A stretch of 64,000 bases of DNA, taken from assembly GCF_024346375.1 (NCBI RefSeq), contig NZ_JAGQCV010000012.1, forward strand, positions 1 through 64,000. Direction: 5' to 3'. Below, piece by piece: positions 53,828 to 62,895 of the stretch (positions are counted from its first letter, which is position 1; the number at the start of each line of letters is the position of its first letter). The DNA comes from Synechococcus sp. ATX 2A4 (GTDB lineage Bacteria; Cyanobacteriota; Cyanobacteriia; PCC-6307; Cyanobiaceae). A program made the position numbers and the translations under genes. The notes under the pieces are model-generated. The model did no database searches and was not told the origin of the DNA. It saw nothing but the letters and a program-made list of their open reading frames with translations.

Positions 53828-54144
53828 GGAGGAGCAGGTCGGTCTGGCGAGACGCAACCTTCTTGACACCTTGCCACGCCCGGATGGCGACTGGGGGAGG
53901 CGGATCCTTGATGTGCGCAGATCACCAGCCGGCGGTCTCGCTGTCCTAGGCTCAGGTGATTAACGAAACTTCCTGGTTTCGTAATTCGCGCAGCTCCTTC
54001 CCTCAGAAGATCGCCTCTGGCAGATCGCCCCTGGCCACCGGGTCTCTTCTCCTTCTGGGATGGAGGGCCGGCCACGCGAAACCCTTGCCGCGATCTCCGC
54101 TTCAGGCCTGCCCCCAGCCTTCCGCCCGCTTTTCCGCCGAGCCC
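53828..54144. promoter_or_regulatory. Divergent sufR-ftrC/suf control region
   Basis: This 317-bp region should hold the sufR and suf operon promoters and the SufR site. The most visible element is an inverted repeat, ACGAAA-N8-TTTCGT at 53963-53982, extended by TTA and TAA flanks. The CAAC-N-GTTG form that I associate with SufR sites is not evident. A GTG-initiated frame runs through the region (from 53956) but has no protein-like features before ftrC. Confidence 0.5.
53963..53982. promoter_or_regulatory. Candidate operator palindrome of the suf operon
   Basis: Arms ACGAAA and TTTCGT are perfect complements separated by 8 nt and flanked by TA-rich bases. The centre lies about 170 bp upstream of ftrC. 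Spacing fits a dimeric winged-helix regulator such as SufR; the link is inference only. Confidence 0.4.
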
Positions 54145-54507
54145 ATGCCCGAATCCGTTTCCGCCCCCTCCGCCCCCACCAGCGAAAGCCTGGAGATGAT
54201 CCGGAAGTTTGCCGAAACCTACGCCCAGCGCACCGGCACTTACTTCTGCAGCGATCCCGGCGTGACCGCCGTGGTGCTTGAAGGGCTCGCCCGCCACAAA
54301 GACCAGCTGGGCGGTGCGCTCTGCCCCTGCCGCCACTACGAAGACAAGCAGGCGGAAGTGTCGCAGGCGTTCTGGAACTGCCCCTGCGTGCCGATGCGGG
54401 AACGCAAGGAATGCCACTGCATGCTCTTCCTCACCGAAGACAACCCTTTCCGCGGCGACCAGCAGACGATCAGCACCGAAGAGATTCTTTCCCATACAGC
54501 CGGCTGA
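54145..54507 (+). CDS. ftrC: Ferredoxin-thioredoxin reductase catalytic chain
   Basis: The 120-aa protein has the FTR cysteine pattern: CPC at 60-62, CPC at 79-81 and CHC at 90-92. These bind the 4Fe-4S cluster and form the redox-active disulfide. The enzyme passes electrons from ferredoxin to thioredoxin and so links light to enzyme activation. The ATG at 54145 gives the usual length. It is 13 nt upstream of sufB, so the Fe-S protein and its assembly operon are co-transcribed. Confidence 0.95.
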   Translation: MPESVSAPSAPTSESLEMIRKFAETYAQRTGTYFCSDPGVTAVVLEGLARHKDQLGGALCPCRHYEDKQAEVSQAFWNCPCVPMRERKECHCMLFLTEDNPFRGDQQTISTEEILSHTAG

Positions 54508-54520
54508 GGAGGCCTCCGTC

Positions 54521-55963
54521 ATGTCCACAGCGCCCACCGTTGGTGATCTGGTCAGCCAGCCGTACAAGTACGGCTTCGTCACCGACATCGAAACCGAAAA
54601 GATCGCCAAGGGCCTCAGCGAGGACGTGGTGCGGCTGATCTCGGCCAAGAAGAGCGAACCCACTTTTCTGCTCGATTTCCGCCTGCGGGCCTACCGGCAG
54701 TGGCTGCGCATGACCGAACCCGACTGGGCTGCACTGGGTCATGCCCCGATCGATTACCAGGAGTTGATTTATTACGCGGCGCCCAAGCAGCAGGAAAAGA
54801 AAGCCAGCCTCGATGAGGTGGATCCCAAGCTGCTGGAAACCTTCGACAAGCTCGGCATTCCGCTGAGTGAGCAGAAGCGGCTCAGCAATGTTGCCGTGGA
54901 TGCGGTGTTCGACAGTGTGTCGATCGCCACCACCTACCGGGAGAAGCTGGCCGAGCACGGCGTGATCTTCTGCTCGATCAGTGAGGCGGTCAAAGACCAT
55001 CCTGAACTGATTGCCAGCTACCTCGGCACGGTGGTGCCCAGCAACGACAACTTCTTTGCTGCACTCAATTCGGCGGTGTTCAGCGACGGCTCGTTCGTGT
55101 TCATTCCGAAGGGGGTGGAGTGCCCCATGGAGCTCTCCACCTACTTCCGCATCAACTCCGGCGACACCGGCCAGTTCGAGCGCACCTTGATCGTGGCGGA
55201 GGAAGGGGCATCGGTGAGCTACCTGGAGGGCTGCACCGCCCCGATGTTCGATACGAACCAGCTGCACGCCGCCGTGGTGGAACTGGTGGCTCTCGATGAT
55301 GCCTCGATCAAATATTCCACCGTTCAGAACTGGTATGCCGGTGATGAGAACGGCAAGGGCGGCATTTACAACTTCGTTACCAAGCGGGGACAGTGTCGTG
55401 GCGATCGCAGCCACATCAGCTGGACCCAGGTGGAAACCGGCTCGGCAATCACCTGGAAGTACCCCAGCTGTGTGCTGCAGGGGGCTGATTCGGTGGGCGA
55501 GTTCTACTCCGTGGCCCTCACCAACAACCGCCAGCAGGCCGATACCGGCACCAAGATGATCCACCTTGGCCCACGCAGCCGCTCCACGATCGTGAGCAAG
55601 GGCATCAGCGCCGGCCAGTCGTCAAACAGCTACCGAGGGCTGGTGCAAATCGGCCCCAAGGCCGTTGGCGCAAAGAACTACAGCCAGTGCGATTCGATGC
55701 TGATCGGCGATCAGGCCGCCGCCAACACCTATCCCTACATCCGCTCCCAGCAGCCCGATGCCGCGATCGAGCATGAGGCGAGCACCTGCCGCATCTCCGC
55801 CGATCAGCTGTTCTATCTGCAGAGCCGCGGCATCGGCTTTGAAGCGGCGGTGTCGATGATGGTGAGTGGCTTCTGCCGCGATGTGTTCAATCAGCTGCCG
55901 ATGGAATTCGCTGCCGAAGCCGACAAACTGCTGGCCCTGAAGCTCGAAGGCTCCGTGGGCTGA
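54521..55963 (+). CDS. sufB: Fe-S cluster assembly protein SufB
   Basis: The 480-aa sequence contains the SufB core: [68 protein letters not shown]-like [12 protein letters not shown], and near the end [20 protein letters not shown]. It is a scaffold subunit of the SufBC2D complex, on which new clusters are built from persulfide delivered by SufS. An AGGAGG is located 13 nt before the ATG. Typical length for cyanobacteria. Confidence 0.96.
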   Translation: MSTAPTVGDLVSQPYKYGFVTDIETEKIAKGLSEDVVRLISAKKSEPTFLLDFRLRAYRQWLRMTEPDWAALGHAPIDYQELIYYAAPKQQEKKASLDEVDPKLLETFDKLGIPLSEQKRLSNVAVDAVFDSVSIATTYREKLAEHGVIFCSISEAVKDHPELIASYLGTVVPSNDNFFAALNSAVFSDGSFVFIPKGVECPMELSTYFRINSGDTGQFERTLIVAEEGASVSYLEGCTAPMFDTNQLHAAVVELVALDDASIKYSTVQNWYAGDENGKGGIYNFVTKRGQCRGDRSHISWTQVETGSAITWKYPSCVLQGADSVGEFYSVALTNNRQQADTGTKMIHLGPRSRSTIVSKGISAGQSSNSYRGLVQIGPKAVGAKNYSQCDSMLIGDQAAANTYPYIRSQQPDAAIEHEASTCRISADQLFYLQSRGIGFEAAVSMMVSGFCRDVFNQLPMEFAAEADKLLALKLEGSVG

Positions 55964-56043
55964 GCGCCGCTGCCTGCGCATTGCACCGCTTCCCCAGCGG
56001 CCCCCTTTCCCATCCCACCCCAGTTCCCCCTTCCCGCCTGCCC

Positions 56044-56850
56044 GTGATTTGCCCTGACGCCGATCTCCTGCTTGAAATCGTTGATCTCCACGCGCGCGTG
56101 GAGGATCAGCCGATCCTCAAAGGCGTGAACCTCACGGTGCGCGCCGGCGAGATCCATGCGGTAATGGGCCGCAACGGCAGCGGTAAGAGCACCCTGTCGA
56201 AGGTGTTGGCCGGCCACCCCGCCTACACCGTCACCGGTGGCAGCGTGCGTTATCGGGGCGCTGACCTGCTCGATCTGGAGCCCGAACAGCGCTCCCGCAT
56301 CGGTCTGTTCCTCGGTTTTCAGTATCCCGTGGAGATCCCCGGCGTCAGCAATCTTGAGTTCCTGCGGGTGTCCACCAACGCCCGCCGCAGCGAGCTGGGC
56401 AAAGAGGAACTCGATACCTTCGCTTTTGAAGATGTGGTGCGCGAGCGGCTGGAGGTGGTGAAGATGGATCCTGCCTTCCTGGAACGCAGCGTGAACGAAG
56501 GTTTCTCCGGCGGTGAGAAGAAGCGCAATGAAATCCTGCAGATGGCGCTGCTGGAGCCGGCGGTGGCGATCCTTGATGAAACCGATTCCGGCCTCGACAT
56601 CGACGCCCTGCGCATTGTTGCCGCGGGCGTGAATCAGCTCTCCACTCCGGAGAACGCCACGCTGCTGATCACCCATTACCAGCGCCTCCTGGATGTGATC
56701 ATTCCCGATTACGTGCATGTCATGGCGGCCGGGCGGATCCTGCGCACCGGCGGCAAGGAGTTGGCGTTCGAACTGGAAGAGCGCGGTTACGACTGGGTCG
56801 ACGCTGAACTGGCGTCCGAGTCCCGCAGCGTTGCCGAGGTGGCCGGATGA
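56044..56850 (+). CDS. sufC: Fe-S cluster assembly ATPase SufC
   Basis: An ABC ATPase of 268 aa from the GTG at 56044 ([20 protein letters not shown]). Walker A is [10 protein letters not shown], the Q-loop [14 protein letters not shown], the signature [11 protein letters not shown], and Walker [17 protein letters not shown]. It dimerises on the SufB-SufD scaffold and drives cluster assembly. No ATG suits; the frame stays open to 55981, but the extra residues are Pro-rich and unlike SufC. The stop overlaps the sufD start (ATGA). Confidence 0.95.
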   Translation: MICPDADLLLEIVDLHARVEDQPILKGVNLTVRAGEIHAVMGRNGSGKSTLSKVLAGHPAYTVTGGSVRYRGADLLDLEPEQRSRIGLFLGFQYPVEIPGVSNLEFLRVSTNARRSELGKEELDTFAFEDVVRERLEVVKMDPAFLERSVNEGFSGGEKKRNEILQMALLEPAVAILDETDSGLDIDALRIVAAGVNQLSTPENATLLITHYQRLLDVIIPDYVHVMAAGRILRTGGKELAFELEERGYDWVDAELASESRSVAEVAG

Positions 56851-58193
56851 TGGCCTCCCTTTCCGACACCGACGCCGCAGCCCTTGCCCAGGGCATGGCC
56901 ACCGCCCCCTGGACCCAACGCTTCCTTGACGGGCTGCCAGCACCGGCCGGTGAGCTGGAAACGGTGCAATGGCGGGGTCGTGAGGCCTTGGCACGTCAGA
57001 CGCTGCCCTCCCGCCGCGACGAAGACTGGCGCTTCACCGACCTGGTCCCCCTGCTGGCGGTGTTCGACGGCACCGCCCCCACAGCCGGCAGCTCTGGCGG
57101 CACTGACAGTCCTGCCGCTGCCAGCGCCTTGCCCCCCCCCGCGCCGGACACGGTGAGACTGCTGCTGGATGGCCGCAATGATCCTCTGGCCGGCCAGACC
57201 CTGCCCGCCGGCCTGTCGTTGCTGGGCGAAGGCGAATGGCCGCTGGCCCTGGGCCACACCCTGGCGGCCACCGGCTGCCAGGCCCACTGGCCGGTGGAAC
57301 TGAACCAGGCCACCGCCAGCCGTTGTCTGGCGCTGCGCGTCAGCGGTGCTGTGGCTTCCACCCTGGAGCTGGTGAGTGTGGCTGGCGCGGACGTTTCCGG
57401 CGCAGCTGAGGCTGAGCCTGGCGCCACCCAGATCGGGCAGCGCCTCACCCCGGTGCGGGTGCTGCTGCTGCTTGAGGAAAAAGCGAGCCTGAACGTGTTG
57501 CAAGTGCAGTTGGGCAACGGCCCGTGCCTGAGCAGCCTGGTGTGCGAGGCCCGGCTGGGGCGCGGCTCCACCCTGCGCCATGGCCTGCTGGCCTTTGGTG
57601 CGGGCGAGGCCTGTTTCCTGGGCCACCTGGCGGTGGAGCAGGAGCTGGAGAGCCGTCTGGAATCGGTGTGGGCCAGCCGCGGCTGGGCGCTATCGCGCTT
57701 TGAGCCGCGGGTAAGCCAGGCCGAAGGCGGTGCGCACACCAGCCTCAAGGCCCTTCAACTGGCCGAGGAGCACCAGCTGGTGGACACCCACAGCCGCGTG
57801 GTGTTCGAAGGGCCCGACGGGCAGTTGGAGCAACTCCACAAGGCGATCGCCGACGGCCATGGCCGCAGCGTGTTCAATGGTGCGGTCAAGGTGCCGCGGC
57901 TGGCCCAGCGCACCAATGCCGCCCAGCTGAGCCGCAACCTGCTGCTCTCCAACCAGGCCCGCATCGACACCAAACCCGAGCTCGAGATCGTGGCCGACGA
58001 CGTGCGCTGCGCCCACGGCGCCACCGTGACCCGCCTGCAGCAGAACGAACTCTTTTATCTGCAGAGCCGCGGCATCAGTGCCGCCGTGGCGGCGGGGCTG
58101 CTCAAGCGGGGGTTCTGCCAGGAGGTGCTACGCGATCTGCCGGCGGCGGCGGCAGGGTGGGAACCCCTCAAGCGTCTGCTCGCGGAGGCCTGA
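56847..58193 (+). CDS. sufD: Fe-S cluster assembly protein SufD
   Basis: The 448-aa protein starts at the ATGA overlap with sufC. An N-terminal domain has [18 protein letters not shown]. The SufBD beta-helix core follows ([80 protein letters not shown]). It partners SufB and SufC in iron delivery. Typical length. SufS starts 5 nt after its stop. Confidence 0.94.
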   Translation: MMASLSDTDAAALAQGMATAPWTQRFLDGLPAPAGELETVQWRGREALARQTLPSRRDEDWRFTDLVPLLAVFDGTAPTAGSSGGTDSPAAASALPPPAPDTVRLLLDGRNDPLAGQTLPAGLSLLGEGEWPLALGHTLAATGCQAHWPVELNQATASRCLALRVSGAVASTLELVSVAGADVSGAAEAEPGATQIGQRLTPVRVLLLLEEKASLNVLQVQLGNGPCLSSLVCEARLGRGSTLRHGLLAFGAGEACFLGHLAVEQELESRLESVWASRGWALSRFEPRVSQAEGGAHTSLKALQLAEEHQLVDTHSRVVFEGPDGQLEQLHKAIADGHGRSVFNGAVKVPRLAQRTNAAQLSRNLLLSNQARIDTKPELEIVADDVRCAHGATVTRLQQNELFYLQSRGISAAVAAGLLKRGFCQEVLRDLPAAAAGWEPLKRLLAEA

Positions 58194-58198
58194 CCCCG

Positions 58199-59572
58199 AT
58201 GCCCGTCACCGTTCCCTCGCTGATCACTGCCACCACGGAGGCCAACGGTGCTGCAGGCACCGGGCTCAATGGTGCTGCAGGCAAAGAGGCTTCTGGGGGT
58301 GATCCTGGGGCGGCAGGCGCGGGCCCGGGCGAGAACCTGGCGGCGCTCACCCGGCCCGACTTTCCACTACTGGCCCAGCAGGCCTGCCTGGGGCAGCCGC
58401 TCATTTATCTGGATTACGCCGCCACCAGCCAGAAGCCACGGCAAGTGCTGGAGGCATTGCAGGGCTACTACGCCCACGACAACGCCAACGTGCACCGCGG
58501 CGCCCATCAGCTGAGCGCCCGTGCCACCGATGCGTTTGAAGGCGCCCGCGACAAGACCGCCCGCTTCATCGGCGCGGCCACACCCCGGGAGATCGTGTTC
58601 ACCCGCAATGCCAGCGAGGCGATCAATCTGGTGGCCCGCAGCTGGGGGGATGCGTTCCTGCGGCCGGGCGACGAGATTCTGCTCACGGTGATGGAGCACC
58701 ACAGCAACCTGGTGCCTTGGCAACTGCTGGCGGCCCGCACCGGCGCCGTGCTGCGCCACGCCGGCCTCACCGACACCGGTGAGCTCGACATGGAGGATTT
58801 CAGTCGTCTGCTCAATGAGCGCACGCGGCTGGTGAGCGTGGTGCAGATCAGCAACACGCTCGGTTGCCTCAATCCGATTGCGGCGATTGCCCAGCTCACG
58901 CACCAAGCCGGCGCGCTGCTGCTGGTGGACGCCTGCCAGAGCCTGCCGCACCTGCCGGTGAACGTGGCCGCGCTGGGGGCTGATTTCCTGGTGGGCTCAT
59001 CCCACAAGTTGTGTGGCCCCACCGGCATGGGCTTCCTCTGGGCCCGCGAGGCGCTGCTGGAGGCGATGCCGCCCTTCCTGGGGGGCGGCGAGATGATCCA
59101 GGACGTGGGCCTTGACGTGAGCACCTGGGCAGAGCTGCCCCACAAGTTTGAAGCCGGCACACCGGCGATCGGTGAAGCGGTGGGGATGGGTGCCGCGCTC
59201 GATTACCTCAATGCCATCGGTCTCGAGCGCATCCACGCCTGGGAGCAAGGGCTCACCCGGCATCTATTCCAGCGCTTGCAGGCGATCGAGGGGCTCAAGG
59301 TTCTCGGCCCCACGCCGGAGCAGCAACCCGATCGCGGCGCCCTGGCCGCCTTCACGGTGGAGGGCCTGCATGCCAACGACCTCTCGGCCCTGCTGGATGC
59401 CGGTGGCATCTGCATCCGCAGCGGCCACCACTGCACCCAGCCGCTGCACCGCCACTACGGCTTGTCGGCCACGGCGCGCGCCAGCCTGGCCTTCACCACC
59501 ACCTTCGAAGAAATCGATCGCTTCGCCGACGAACTGCAGAGCAGCGTGGAGTTTCTGAAAGAGCACGGCTGA
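58199..59572 (+). CDS. sufS: Cysteine desulfurase SufS
   Basis: The 457-aa PLP enzyme has the Schiff-base Lys270 in SSHKLCGPTGMGFLW and the catalytic Cys412 in CIRSGHHCTQP. LIYLDYAATSQKP and NANVHRGAHQLSARAT are typical group II desulfurase stretches. It supplies sulfur from cysteine to SufB. About 45 residues of Gly/Ala-rich, low-complexity sequence precede the conserved domain, an extension that many relatives lack; a later start is possible but no Met or GTG lies just before the fold. Confidence 0.95.
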   Translation: MPVTVPSLITATTEANGAAGTGLNGAAGKEASGGDPGAAGAGPGENLAALTRPDFPLLAQQACLGQPLIYLDYAATSQKPRQVLEALQGYYAHDNANVHRGAHQLSARATDAFEGARDKTARFIGAATPREIVFTRNASEAINLVARSWGDAFLRPGDEILLTVMEHHSNLVPWQLLAARTGAVLRHAGLTDTGELDMEDFSRLLNERTRLVSVVQISNTLGCLNPIAAIAQLTHQAGALLLVDACQSLPHLPVNVAALGADFLVGSSHKLCGPTGMGFLWAREALLEAMPPFLGGGEMIQDVGLDVSTWAELPHKFEAGTPAIGEAVGMGAALDYLNAIGLERIHAWEQGLTRHLFQRLQAIEGLKVLGPTPEQQPDRGALAAFTVEGLHANDLSALLDAGGICIRSGHHCTQPLHRHYGLSATARASLAFTTTFEEIDRFADELQSSVEFLKEHG

Positions 59573-59576
59573 CCAC

Positions 59577-59600
59577 CTGACCACCGGCCGCTGTGGTCAG
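59577..59600. terminator. Shared hairpin between convergent sufS and methyltransferase genes
   Basis: Perfect 8-bp arms CTGACCAC and GTGGTCAG enclose an 8-nt loop. The hairpin begins 5 nt after sufS and overlaps the stop of the convergent gene. It lacks T tracts; a bidirectional transcript-end role is likely but weakly supported. Confidence 0.45.
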
Positions 59601-60325
59601 CAGGGGGTGAGCAGGGCCAGGGCTTCGGCGCGGTGGCTGCCCCGCCAGAGCCACTGCCATCGCCAGCCGCAGGCTTCTGCCGTGTACTTGATCGCGGCCG
59701 CATCCGCAGGGTGATCGAAGCGGCTGAGGTGATCAATCACCCGCTGCCGTTCTTCGGCGGCGAGCGCCTGCCAGCCGTCCGCGATGCGCTGCACGTAACG
59801 GGCCACATAGGCCTCGCGGCTTTCACCCGGTTCACGGAACACATCGGCCCAGAGGAGGAGACCGGTGGGCGTGAGCCGCCCGCGGCAAGCCGCCAGAAAC
59901 CGGGCCTTCTCCGGCGTGGTGAGGTGGTGCACCGCGAAGGAGGTGTGGATCAGATCCACCGGTGCGGTGGCGCTGGCGGTCGGGTCGTCGCCGGCCGGCT
60001 CAAGCGCCCAGGAGAGCAGATCCTGCTCACGCCAGGTGCAGGGATAGGGCACCCCCTGCAGCTGGGCGGCGGCCAGGGGCAGCACGGGAGCAGCGAGATC
60101 AAGCCCGAGGTACGACCCCAGCGGCAGCCGGCGCAGCAGCGGCCCCACCAGGGCCAGATCGCCACAGCCCAGATCCACCATCCGGGGCAGCGGCAAGCCT
60201 GACGGGCGCTGGGCCAGCCATCCTTCGACCGCCGCAGTGGTGGCGGCCGAGAGCGCCTTGTGCTCCATCAGGTCGTGGTCGACCACGCGGCGGTAGGTGC
60301 TCCACTGGCGTTCGAAAAGGTCCAT
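59597..60325 (-). CDS. Class I SAM-dependent methyltransferase
   Basis: The 242-aa protein has motif I MVDLGCGDLALVGPLL, an acidic residue in YLGLDLAAPVL, and the motif IHTSFAVHHLTTPEKARFL, followed by LTPTGLLLWADVFREPGESR. This is a Rossmann-fold methyltransferase of the small-molecule type; the substrate is unknown. The start MDLFERQWSTYRRVVDHDLM is natural. The gene lies downstream of a 17-bp tandem repeat and may be read through from hxlR. Confidence 0.82.
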   Translation of the reverse strand: MDLFERQWSTYRRVVDHDLMEHKALSAATTAAVEGWLAQRPSGLPLPRMVDLGCGDLALVGPLLRRLPLGSYLGLDLAAPVLPLAAAQLQGVPYPCTWREQDLLSWALEPAGDDPTASATAPVDLIHTSFAVHHLTTPEKARFLAACRGRLTPTGLLLWADVFREPGESREAYVARYVQRIADGWQALAAEERQRVIDHLSRFDHPADAAAIKYTAEACGWRWQWLWRGSHRAEALALLTPC

Positions 60326-60405
60326 ACCTAAAGACTGGGCTGCCGGTGCGGCCTCCCGCAGCTTGTGGAGGGAGCGTCGGTGGCTGGTGTGGAACGTCGT
60401 GCGGA

Positions 60406-60486
60406 TGGCTTGATTGATGTGGTGGCTTGATTGTTATGGTGACGTGAAGGATCTGGTGGCTTGATTGATCTGATGGCGTGAACGTT
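60406..60486. repeat. 17-bp minisatellite, five units
   Basis: Units begin at 60406, 60423, 60440, 60457 and 60474, exactly 17 bp apart. The core TGGCTTGATTGAT is nearly identical in units 1, 2 and 4; units 3 (TGACGTGAAGGAT) and 5 (TGGCGTGAACGTT) are degenerate. The array fills most of the gap between the methyltransferase start and the hxlR stop. Confidence 0.75.
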
Positions 60487-60540
60487 GCTGGTTCGGCGCC
60501 GATCATCAGGGCCGCTTCCCATTGAGGCTCATCAGGGCGT

Positions 60541-60990
60541 TCACACGTGGGTTCTGGCCTCCAACACCCTCGGCAGATTCACTTCAATCCAGTTGGCCAA
60601 GGTGGCGACATGCTCGGCCACTTCTTCTCCCAAGGGCGTGAGGCTGTACTCCACGAAAGGAGGCACCACCGGATAGGACACGCGCAGGACAAAGCCATCG
60701 TCGGCGAGGGCCTGGAGGCTCTGGGCCAGCATTTTCTCGCTGACGCCACCGATTTTGCGTCTGAGCTCACTGAAACGATGGGTGCCCTGGCTCAGGGATA
60801 GCAGGCAGAGCACTCCCCAGCGGCTGCATACGTGCTTGAGGATGTCGCGCGAGGGGCAGGGTTGGGCGAAGAGATCGCCCTTGTCGAGGCGCTGGCTCAG
60901 TGTGTCGGGCTGGGCAGTGTCGTGTCGCTCAGTGTCGGGGCGCGGAATGTCGCGTCGCGCAGTGTCGGCGTGCAGAGGGGAGGGGCACAT
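60541..60990 (-). CDS. HxlR-family transcriptional regulator
   Basis: The winged-helix core CPSRDILKHVCSRWGVLCLL, GTHRFSELRRKIGGVSEKML and VPPFVEYSLTPLGEEVAEHV is diagnostic of HxlR/MarR-like regulators, many of which sense electrophiles through the first Cys. Residues 9-32 form a five-residue periodic tail (RRDIP, RPDTE and similar) encoded by a 15-bp tandem repeat; the true start may be later. It diverges from a qorB-like gene, as ytfH does from ytfG in E. coli, so it likely controls that gene. Confidence 0.85.
   Translation of the reverse strand: MCPSPLHADTARRDIPRPDTERHDTAQPDTLSQRLDKGDLFAQPCPSRDILKHVCSRWGVLCLLSLSQGTHRFSELRRKIGGVSEKMLAQSLQALADDGFVLRVSYPVVPPFVEYSLTPLGEEVAEHVATLANWIEVNLPRVLEARTHV
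60915..60967. repeat. 15-bp tandem repeat in the 5-prime part of the HxlR gene
   Basis: CAGTGTCG begins at 60915, 60930 and 60960, and a degenerate copy (GAATGTCG) at 60945, an exact 15-bp period. Because 15 is a multiple of three, the repeat encodes five-residue units of the form x-D-T-x-R/Q in the regulator. Expansion or contraction would keep the frame. Confidence 0.75.
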
Positions 60991-61013
60991 GCACTTACCT
61001 TTTGGTTGGTACT

Positions 61014-61033
61014 TGCGAATCGTTAGTTTCGCA
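61014..61033. promoter_or_regulatory. Candidate HxlR operator between hxlR and qorB
   Basis: An inverted repeat, TGCGAA-N8-TTCGCA, sits in the middle of the 85-bp divergent gap. HxlR dimers bind such spaced palindromes between themselves and a divergent target gene. The assignment is by position and symmetry only. Confidence 0.5.
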
Positions 61034-61075
61034 CATTACGGTGACCTCGCCGATCAACAGAAACGAGCTGACTTC

Positions 61076-61930
61076 ATGATTGTTGTGACGGGCGCCTCGG
61101 GGCAACTTGGGCAGTTGGTTGTGTGTGAGCTGTTGCAATCGGTTCCGGCCAGTTCGTTGGTTGCCGCGGTTCGCAACCCTCAGAGTGTTGCCGGCTTCGC
61201 CAGCCTTGGTGTACACGTTCGGCAGATGGATTACACCCAGCCATCCACTCTGGAAGCCGCTTTGGCAGGCGCCGAAAAAGTGTTGTTGATCTCTGGCAGT
61301 GAGGTTGGTAGCCGCGTGCCGCAGCATGCCAACGTGATCCATGCCTGCAAAGCTGTGGGTGTAAAGCTGCTGGCTTATACCAGCCTTCTGCGCGCTGCTG
61401 CGAGCCCGCTTCCGCTGGCGGCAGAACATCAGCAGACAGAAATCCTCTTAGAAGACTCTGGAATTCCCCACGTTGTCTTGCGGCATGGCTGGTACACCGA
61501 GAACTATCTCGCGAGCATTCCGGCCGCCCTTGGCTACGGTGTCGTGATGGGCTGCGCGGGTGAAGGTCGAATTGCCTCGGCAACGCGCGCTGACTACGCA
61601 GCTGCCGATGCTGCTGTGTTGCTGGCCAATGATCAGGCTGGCAAGGTGTATGAATTGGCAGGTGATGAGGCCTACACGTTGACGGAGTTTGCAGCCGAGC
61701 TCAGCCGGCAGGCGCACAAGCCGGTCTGCTATCAGAACATGTCTCAGGCTGACTACAGCCAGGCGCTTGAAGCTGCCGGCTTCCCGCCGCCATTTGCCTT
61801 GCTCTTGGCGGAGTCAGATACTGGCGCTGCTCAGGGTGGCTTGTATGACGACAGTAGAACCCTGAGCAGATTGATCGGCCGTCCGACGACTCCACTCAGT
61901 ACATCGATTCAAGCAACACTTCTCGCCTGA
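61076..61930 (+). CDS. NmrA-like NAD(P)H quinone oxidoreductase (QorB type)
   Basis: The 284-aa protein from ATG 61076 begins with the dinucleotide motif MIVVTGASGQLGQLVVCELL. It continues VHVRQMDYTQPSTLEAALAG, LAYTSLLRAAASPLPLAAEH and VVLRHGWYTENYLASIPAAL, matching YtfG/QorB-like NADPH:quinone oxidoreductases of the NmrA branch. These detoxify quinones and are often controlled by the divergent HxlR regulator, as here. The start is chosen because the fold begins at once; the open frame back to 60755 lies over hxlR. Confidence 0.85.
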   Translation: MIVVTGASGQLGQLVVCELLQSVPASSLVAAVRNPQSVAGFASLGVHVRQMDYTQPSTLEAALAGAEKVLLISGSEVGSRVPQHANVIHACKAVGVKLLAYTSLLRAAASPLPLAAEHQQTEILLEDSGIPHVVLRHGWYTENYLASIPAALGYGVVMGCAGEGRIASATRADYAAADAAVLLANDQAGKVYELAGDEAYTLTEFAAELSRQAHKPVCYQNMSQADYSQALEAAGFPPPFALLLAESDTGAAQGGLYDDSRTLSRLIGRPTTPLSTSIQATLLA

Positions 61931-62175
61931 TCAGCGCATCAAGTGTTGACATCAGGCCACTGCCCCTGGCGGCGAGGCGTCGGTTGTTCAGTGATTGAAG
62001 AACAGTGCCGTCAGGTGCGCATGGGCGGTTTGCTGTGCTCATGACCTCTGCAGCCGTGATCTCTGCGCGCTGCTTCACGCTTGCATCGCCATCAAGCATT
62101 CGCCGCCGACCCTGACGGAGTGAGTCATGTGGCTAGCATCCAAAGACTATTGGAACTCTCTTTCCCGTGCCGGCC

Positions 62176-62667
62176 ATGGAACCTGTTTCTGAAGACGAGG
62201 CCCGTGTGATCATCCTGGAATGGGGACGCCTGCACGATCTGCAGGCGGGGTTATCGGCATTTCTGCCCTTCATTGCCACGGATGGCTTCTACATGCGTTT
62301 TGGCGATAAGCAATGGGTTGGTTACGCGGATTTTGAAGCCCATCAGATCGCAAAGAGGAGGTTTTTCGATGAGATTCACGATTACGTCTCCATCGATGTG
62401 GCGCTTCAGGAGCCTTCCACCATGGTCAAGACGGTGATGCTGTGGACCTATCGCCATCGCCCTGAGAACAGCCCAACCAGTCAGCTTTTGAAAGCCCGCA
62501 TTGAGCACACCTGGGAGTTTCGCCGCTGCCCCACGACTGGGCGTGCCTTCATGCAAGGGCATGTTGTGGATCGTTTCGAATACATCGATGGATTCAAGCC
62601 CGTCTCCGCAGAGCAAGCGGCTCATGGCGAAGACCCGCATCTTGATCCCCGTTGGACAACCCGCTGA
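62176..62667 (+). CDS. NTF2/SnoaL-like protein (163 aa)
   Basis: MEPVSEDEARVIILEWGRLH, then LSAFLPFIATDGFYMRFGDK and the beta-sheet half (VKTVMLWTYRHRP and RIEHTWEFRR, then AFMQGHVVDRFEYIDGFKP) fit a cone-shaped alpha+beta barrel of the NTF2/SnoaL group. The family includes isomerases, hydrolases and binding proteins, so no reaction can be named. A GTG three codons upstream (62167) is an alternative start. Unlinked to its neighbours. Confidence 0.6.
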   Translation: MEPVSEDEARVIILEWGRLHDLQAGLSAFLPFIATDGFYMRFGDKQWVGYADFEAHQIAKRRFFDEIHDYVSIDVALQEPSTMVKTVMLWTYRHRPENSPTSQLLKARIEHTWEFRRCPTTGRAFMQGHVVDRFEYIDGFKPVSAEQAAHGEDPHLDPRWTTR

Positions 62668-62895
62668 TGAACTGCCTTGCAAGGGCTGTCGCTATGAGGG
62701 GTGCGGAATTCACGCCTCCAGGCTTTGGTCGGGGGTGTTTCCTGCTTCTTTCAAGCCACTCTTTTCGCTATCACCTTCCGTTCGGTGAACTCTGGATGGC
62801 ATCGGTGAGGTTAATTCTGGGGTCAGGCTTGGAGCCATTGTTTGGCGTTGCACTGGTGCGATGCCTGACTGCCGGCTCCAGGTGGTGACCTGCCG

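Noticed and set aside
60406-60486. Possible CRISPR-like array
   Set aside because: Units are contiguous 17-mers with no unique spacers, and no cas gene is present. It is a minisatellite.
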